Origin: Microvirga sp. TS319
Lineage (GTDB): Bacteria; Pseudomonadota; Alphaproteobacteria; Rhizobiales; Beijerinckiaceae
Assembly: GCF_041276405.1 (NCBI RefSeq)
Contig: NZ_JBGGGT010000002.1
Span: forward strand, 2,705,001 to 2,769,000
Length of the DNA stretch: 64,000 nucleotides
Reading direction: 5' to 3'
A program made the position numbers and the translations under genes. Under the pieces are notes generated by a model. It was not told where the DNA came from. It saw nothing but the letters and a program-made list of their open reading frames with translations, and ran no database searches. Position 1 is the first letter of the stretch. Each line of letters starts with the position of its first letter. Positions 59,665 through 64,000 of the stretch are shown in pieces.

Positions 59665-60491
59665 GCCTCCACTTTGGCGGAGGAGAACCAAACCTGATCG
59701 TAGACCGCCACGGCGGTCGGGTCGGGCGACCGGTCGGCGCCGAGCCAGATCGAGCGGACGGCGGCGAGCCCGGCCTCGCCGGGCTTGCGCTTCGACCTGG
59801 GCCGCTCCGTCGTTCCGCTGCATGCGATGAAGCCCACGGTCATAAGCGGCTTGGCGCTGTAGCCCTTCGCCCGGCGACGGACCAGCATGGCCGGCCCCCA
59901 GCCCTCATGCGGCTGCCATGGGAAGATCAGCCGCCCGCCCGGCCTGAGGGCCTTCAGCCATTCGACATCCGGCGCGGCGACGCCGGCATTGACGTAGATC
60001 ACGTCGGCTTCGGGAAGCGGCCGCCCGAAGGCCGATCCGGCATGCACGCTCACATGGGGATAGTCCTTCAGGTTGCGCGTCGCCTGAGCGGCGAGATCCG
60101 CCTCGTACTCGAAGGCCTCCACGTGCCCCCCGGGCTCCACCAGACGGGCCAGGATGGCCGTGTAGTAGCCGGTCCCGGCCCCCACATGAATCACCGTTTC
60201 GCCCGGCTGCGGCCCCACCGCATCGAGCCAGGCGGCATGGAGCGCAGGCTCGCCGTTGTTGATGCCGCGCTCGCGATCGATGGCCACGAGGACGTTGTCG
60301 TAGATGCCCGCGACATCCGCGGTCTGGATCGCAACGCCCGCGCTGATCGTGGTCCAGGGCGGCGGCGGCAGAAAGCTCTCGCGGGGCACGGCCGCGAACG
60401 CCGCCTCGATGCGCCTGTCGCGAATTTCGGTCAGGCGTGCGATCTGCTCCGCATATTCCGAGCGGTATCTCTCAAGTGCGCTCGTGGACAT
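59661..60491 (-). CDS. Protein-L-isoaspartate O-methyltransferase-like protein
   Basis: A 276-aa protein. SAM-binding motif I is ETVIHVGAGTGYYTAILARL; later IYVNAGVAAPDVEWLKALRP and GGRLIFPWQP fit PCMT. The start region (MSTSALERYRSEYAEQIARL, SFLPPPPW) is typical of this class. A longer C-terminus (RKPGEAGLAAVRSIWLGADR) separates it from canonical Pcm, so the substrate may differ. The stop is in a repeat edge. Confidence 0.82.
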   Translation of the reverse strand: MSTSALERYRSEYAEQIARLTEIRDRRIEAAFAAVPRESFLPPPPWTTISAGVAIQTADVAGIYDNVLVAIDRERGINNGEPALHAAWLDAVGPQPGETVIHVGAGTGYYTAILARLVEPGGHVEAFEYEADLAAQATRNLKDYPHVSVHAGSAFGRPLPEADVIYVNAGVAAPDVEWLKALRPGGRLIFPWQPHEGWGPAMLVRRRAKGYSAKPLMTVGFIACSGTTERPRSKRKPGEAGLAAVRSIWLGADRSPDPTAVAVYDQVWFSSAKVEA

Positions 60492-60548
60492 GCCCTGGAA
60501 ATCCCGACCGGCCCGGGCCGGTTCCGAACGAAGGCCGCATTCCGTGCG

Positions 60549-62156
60549 CTACATCCTGAACACGCCGAACCGCGTCTCCGGAACAGGAGCGTTCAGGGCG
60601 GCCGAGAAGGCGAGCGCCAGCACGCGGCGGGTCTCGGACGGCAGGATGATGCCGTCGTCCCAGAGACGGGCGGTGGCGTGGTAGGGAGAGCCCTCCTCCT
60701 CGTATCGGCTGCGGATGGGAGCCTTGAAGGCCTCCTCCTCGTCGGCACTCCAGCTCTTGCCTTCGGCTTCGAGATTGTCGCGCCGCACGGTGGCGAGCAC
60801 GCTCGCCGCCTGCTCGCCGCCCATTACGGAGATGCGGGAATTCGGCCAGGTGAACAGGAAGCGCGGAGAATAGGCGCGGCCGCACATGCCGTAATTGCCC
60901 GCCCCGAACGAACCGCCGACGAGCAGGGTGATCTTCGGAACCTGGGCGCAGGCCACGGCGGTGACGAGCTTCGCGCCGTCCTTGGCGATGCCGCCGGCCT
61001 CGTACTGCCGGCCGACCATGAAGCCTGCGATGTTCTGCAGGAAGAGCAGCGGGATCCGCCGCTGGCAGCACAGCTCGATGAAATGCGCGCCTTTCAGGGC
61101 GCTTTCCGAAAACAGGATGCCGTTGTTCGCCACGATGCCGACCGGCATGCCCCAGATCCGGGCGAAGCCCGTGACCAGCGTGGTGCCGTAGAGCCGCTTG
61201 AACTCGTCGAACTCGGACCCGTCGACGAGACGCGCGATGACCTCGCGGATATCGTATTGCTTCTTGAGATCGGTGGGCACGATCGCGTCGAGATCGTCGA
61301 TCGCGTATTTCGGCTCCGCCGGCTCCGCGAGATCGATGTCGATCCGCTTGCGCGTGTTGAGCGTGCCGACGATGCGGCGCACGATGGCAAGCGCGTGCAC
61401 GTCGTCGGTGGCGTAATGATCCGCGACGCCCGACTGGCGGGCATGAACCTCCGCGCCGCCGAGATCCTCCGCCGACACCACCTCGCCCGTCGCCGCCCGC
61501 ACCAGAGGCGGGCCGCCCAGGAAGATCGTGCCCTGGCGGCGCACGATGACGGTCTCGTCCGACATGGCCGGCACATATGCGCCGCCCGCCGTGCACGAGC
61601 CCATGACGCAGGCGATCTGCGGAATGCCCATCGAGGACAAGGTCGCCTGGTTGTAGAAGATGCGGCCGAAATGCTCGCGGTCGGGGAAGACCTCCGTCTG
61701 GTGCGGCAGGTTCGCGCCGCCGGAATCCACGAGATAGATGCAGGGCAGACGGTTCTCGCGCGCGATCTCCTGCGCGCGCAGGTGCTTCTTCACCGTCATC
61801 GGATAATAGGTGCCGCCCTTGATGGTCGAATCGTTGCACACGATCATGACCTCGCGGCCTTCCACCCGGCCGATGCCGGTGATGATTCCGGCGCCGTGGA
61901 TGGCGTCCTCGTACAGGCCGTAGGCCGCCAGCGAGCCGAGTTCCAGGAAGGGGGCGCCCGGATCGAGGAGGCGCATCACGCGCTCGCGCGGCAGCAGCTT
62001 GCCGCGGGCGAGGTGGCGTTCCCGCGCCTTCGCGGGCCCGCCCTCGGCGGCGGCCTGCCGCTTGGCCTGAAGGTCGCGGGCGAGCGCCGCCCAGGCGGCG
62101 CGGTTGGCCCGCGCGTTGTCCGACGTGAGATCCGCGGAAGTGGCGATGACGGGCAC
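60549..62156 (-). CDS. mccB: Methylcrotonyl-CoA carboxylase beta subunit (carboxyltransferase)
   Basis: A 535-aa carboxyltransferase. Typical blocks: [117 protein letters not shown] and [19 protein letters not shown]. The sequence fits the leucine-degradation enzyme better than propionyl-CoA carboxylase. The biotin-carrying alpha subunit, usually adjacent, is absent from the window. Confidence 0.9.
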   Translation of the reverse strand: MPVIATSADLTSDNARANRAAWAALARDLQAKRQAAAEGGPAKARERHLARGKLLPRERVMRLLDPGAPFLELGSLAAYGLYEDAIHGAGIITGIGRVEGREVMIVCNDSTIKGGTYYPMTVKKHLRAQEIARENRLPCIYLVDSGGANLPHQTEVFPDREHFGRIFYNQATLSSMGIPQIACVMGSCTAGGAYVPAMSDETVIVRRQGTIFLGGPPLVRAATGEVVSAEDLGGAEVHARQSGVADHYATDDVHALAIVRRIVGTLNTRKRIDIDLAEPAEPKYAIDDLDAIVPTDLKKQYDIREVIARLVDGSEFDEFKRLYGTTLVTGFARIWGMPVGIVANNGILFSESALKGAHFIELCCQRRIPLLFLQNIAGFMVGRQYEAGGIAKDGAKLVTAVACAQVPKITLLVGGSFGAGNYGMCGRAYSPRFLFTWPNSRISVMGGEQAASVLATVRRDNLEAEGKSWSADEEEAFKAPIRSRYEEEGSPYHATARLWDDGIILPSETRRVLALAFSAALNAPVPETRFGVFRM

Positions 62157-62171
62157 GGCGTCAGGCTCCCT

Positions 62172-62277
62172 CTAGAGCATCGGGCGCAAAAGTGGGAACC
62201 GGTTTTGCGTGAAAAGATGCTCACAATCAAAATGTTAAAGCATCGGGCGTGAATTCGGTGCCACGTCCAATGCTCTC
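62172..62277. repeat. Palindromic repeat element, family B
   Basis: CTAGAGCATCGGGCGCAAAA...TTTTGCGTGAAAAGATGCTC, then GCATCGGGCGTGAATTCGGT...CACGTCCAATGCTC. Just upstream of mccB. Confidence 0.88.
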
Positions 62278-62364
62278 GTATCGGCTCCCTCACGGCTGAA
62301 CCGGAGGGCTCTCCGTCAGTCGCTGGGACGAAGGAGCCCGCGCGGCGCCGTCGCGAGGCCGGCG

Positions 62365-62691
62365 TCAGCCCTTGGCCCGGATGACGGTCTCGCGCTGGAT
62401 GACCCTGGAGCCGCAGCGATAGGCGATGCCGCGCACGAGGGACCAGTCCTGGGTTCTCTGCTGCAGATAGAGATGCGTGCCGCCCAGGGCGACCACCGCC
62501 TCCTTCATGCCGTCGAACTCGGAGCCGAAGCCGGGGGTGGTCGAGACCACGGGGCTCACTTCGCCCAGGCGCTGGCATACGCGCACGTCGGCAGGAGAAT
62601 CGACGACCTTCACCAGATCCGTCGGATCGGGATGGTAGCTGCAAGCCGAGACGCCGAGGAGAAGAAGGGAAGCGAGGAGGGTGCGCTGCAT
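62365..62691 (-). CDS. Small lipoprotein
   Basis: A 108-aa protein from the ATG at 62691. Signal with lipobox GVSAC at Cys ~17 (RTLLASLLLLGVSAC). The mature part (VVDSPADVRVCQRLGEVSPV, GMKEAVVALGGTHLYLQQRT, SRVIQRETVI) resembles DUF4156-type outer-membrane lipoproteins of unknown function. Three further cysteines may form a disulfide. Confidence 0.72.
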   Translation of the reverse strand: MQRTLLASLLLLGVSACSYHPDPTDLVKVVDSPADVRVCQRLGEVSPVVSTTPGFGSEFDGMKEAVVALGGTHLYLQQRTQDWSLVRGIAYRCGSRVIQRETVIRAKG

Positions 62692-62779
62692 GAAATGTCC
62701 GCCAATGATCATCCGTTCGCTCTAGCTTAGAGCACGAAGCGGCCAGGAGGAGAAGCCTGACCATGGCAGGTGTGAAAAA

Positions 62780-63514
62780 CTACTCCTCGTGGCTGGAAAG
62801 CAACGGCGCCTCCACCCTCTCGGTCGGGCCGAAGATGTCCTCGAAAGCCCGGCGCATGACCGCGTCGACCTCCGGCATGGTCACGGGGATCCCCAGGTCC
62901 ACGAGGCTCGTGACCCCATGACGGGTCACCCCGCAGGGAACGATGCCGGAAAAATGGGAGAGGTCCGGCTCCACGTTGAGGCTGATTCCGTGGAAGGTTG
63001 CCCAGCGCCGGACGCGGATCCCGATCGCCGCGATCTTGTCCTCGGCGGTCTCGCCCTTGTCGGGACGGCGCACCCAGACCCCGACCCGGTCCTCCCGGCG
63101 CTCGCCCCGGACGTTGAACTCCGCGAGCGTCCGGATCAGCCAGGATTCGAGCGCCGCCACGTAGCGCCGCAGATCGGGCCCACGACGCTTCAGGTCGAGC
63201 ATCACATAGGCCACCCGCTGGCCGGGGCCATGATAGGTATATTGCCCTCCCCGGCCCGTCTGATGAACCGGAAACCGGTCCGGATCCACCAGGTCCGCGG
63301 GCTGCGCCGAGGTCCCGGCCGTATACAGCGGGGGATGCTCCACGAGCCAGGCGAGCTCGCGCGCCCGGCCCTCGGCGATCGCCTCGGCCCGGGCCTCCAT
63401 GAAGGCGACCGCCGCCTCGTAGGGCATCAGCTCTTCGGAAATCGCCCATTCCACGGAATCGGATCCGCTTTCGCTCAAAAACCGATCGGCCAGGCTGTCC
63501 CGCAGGTTCGACAC
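62780..63514 (-). CDS. lipB: Octanoyl-[acyl-carrier-protein]-protein transferase
   Basis: A 244-aa enzyme that moves octanoyl groups from ACP to lipoyl domains. Motifs: [32 protein letters not shown] (catalytic Lys) and [20 protein letters not shown] (catalytic Cys). Length is normal. Standalone gene upstream of the small lipoprotein gene on the same strand. Confidence 0.95.
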   Translation of the reverse strand: MSNLRDSLADRFLSESGSDSVEWAISEELMPYEAAVAFMEARAEAIAEGRARELAWLVEHPPLYTAGTSAQPADLVDPDRFPVHQTGRGGQYTYHGPGQRVAYVMLDLKRRGPDLRRYVAALESWLIRTLAEFNVRGERREDRVGVWVRRPDKGETAEDKIAAIGIRVRRWATFHGISLNVEPDLSHFSGIVPCGVTRHGVTSLVDLGIPVTMPEVDAVMRRAFEDIFGPTERVEAPLLSSHEE

Positions 63515-63744
63515 CGTTTCACCCTTACGCTCAATGTTGCGATCTTGTGGTCCCGGACAGCGGCAACGGTCAACACGCGCCCCTGATTCCGCCCTCTATA
63601 TGGGGATTGTCGGCTCCGGGATGCACATCTTCCCATAGGAAATGTCGAGTTTCGCGACGGAGTGAAAAGATGGGCTTGCGGTGCCCGGATCGATCTGTTA
63701 GAGCCACCACCACTTCGGGAGCACTGCTCCTGAAGACGAGTTCC

Positions 63745-63829
63745 GCGGCCATGGCGGAATTGGTAGACGCGCTAGCTTGAGGTGCTAGTGGGGAGACCCG
63801 TGGAGGTTCGAGTCCTCTTGGCCGCACCA
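63745..63829 (+). tRNA. tRNA-Leu (anticodon GAG)
   Basis: An 85-nt class II tRNA. The acceptor stem GCGGCCA pairs with TGGCCGC, followed by discriminator A and an encoded CCA. The D-loop region GGAATTGGTAGACGC, anticodon loop TTGAGGT (anticodon GAG), long variable arm TGGGGAGACCCGTG and T-loop GGTTCGAGTCC are all visible. It reads CUC/CUU leucine codons. Confidence 0.95.
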
Positions 63830-63854
63830 ACTCACCGGATGCCTTCGGGCATCA

Positions 63855-63884
63855 CAAAAAGGCCCCTTCGGGGGCCTTTTTTGT
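63855..63884 (+). terminator. Terminator after tRNA-Leu
   Basis: GGCCCC-TTCG-GGGGCC stem with a UUCG-type tetraloop, preceded by AAAAA and followed by TTTTTT. It lies 26 bp after the tRNA. Because both flanks are A/T-rich it could act in both directions. Confidence 0.92.
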
Positions 63885-63903
63885 TGCCCGGATTCCACCA
63901 CGC

Positions 63904-64000
63904 GAGAGCATCGCCCCCGGAAGCGGATTTTTGCTTTGCGACCGGTTCGATGCTCCACTCTCTGGACGCGCATCGTTTGAGCGGAAAGCGGGGTCCACTT
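63904..64000. repeat. Palindromic repeat element, cut by the window end
   Basis: GAGAGCATCGCCCCCGGAAG...GGTTCGATGCTCCACTC, then GCGCATCGTTTGAGCGGAAA..., truncated at the last base. It shows the same two-palindrome design as the other family A copies. Confidence 0.85.

Noticed and set aside
3468..63999. A CRISPR array made of the GCATCG repeats
   Set aside because: The copies are dispersed, imperfect and palindromic with no uniform spacers, and no cas genes are present.

Overview
This window looks like chromosomal DNA of an alphaproteobacterium of the order Hyphomicrobiales (Rhizobiales), probably a relative of Microvirga, Methylobacterium or Bosea. This rests on the high GC content, an ExoR homologue, a DUF6894 protein, a CsgH-type curli accessory protein, MocR regulators, and a dense family of intergenic palindromic repeats built on GAGCATCGGA / TCCGATGCTC and GCGCATCGTGCG / ACGATGCGC. 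The genus is an inference from gene content; no rRNA is present.

Layout. (1) 1-10 kb: a split curli (functional amyloid) locus. The + strand holds a giant curlin of about 34 repeats, csgH, and a second curlin-like gene whose signal-peptide region carries two in-frame palindromic elements. The - strand holds a short curlin, an 88-aa exported protein, csgF and csgG. Between them lie a lytic transglycosylase, small hypotheticals and a LuxR-type regulator with a degenerate receiver (a CsgD-like role is plausible). (2) 10.7-18.2 kb: an NHLM-type peptide export system with two cargo genes bearing double-glycine leaders, an HlyD-like adaptor, a C39 peptidase ABC exporter and a second ABC exporter. 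The larger cargo resembles type III secretion filament/tip proteins. (3) 18.2-28.3 kb: a partner-switching signalling island with RsbV-, RsbW- and RsbU-like proteins, an alanine racemase, a GNAT enzyme, a TrpX-like binding protein, and four or five related membrane sensor modules, one fused to an MFS permease. It converges on the exporter with only a 28-bp gap. (4) 28.4-31.6 kb: glycine betaine/proline ABC transporter (proVWX type). (5) 32-42.6 kb: cell-wall enzymes, a protein with a histone H1-like tail, a DegP/HtrA protease, a PRC-barrel protein, a DMT permease and two MocR regulators. (6) 42.7-47.5 kb: an operon with a 4,5-dihydroxyphthalate-decarboxylase-like protein, a polar amino-acid ABC transporter and an M20 amidohydrolase, governed by a divergent MocR. 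(7) 47.7-64 kb: MscS channel, AraC regulator, psuK-psuG (pseudouridine catabolism), an RTX protein, xthA, exoR, a PCMT-like methyltransferase, the methylcrotonyl-CoA carboxylase beta subunit, lipB and tRNA-Leu(GAG).

The most unusual content is in regions 1-3: palindromic elements inside a signal peptide, a double-glycine leader on a T3SS-filament-like protein, and a partner-switching island built on duplicated sensor modules with a sensor-MFS fusion. At least six genes take their stop codon from the CTAG or CTAA edge of a repeat element. No CRISPR array, rRNA operon, intact insertion sequence or prophage was seen.
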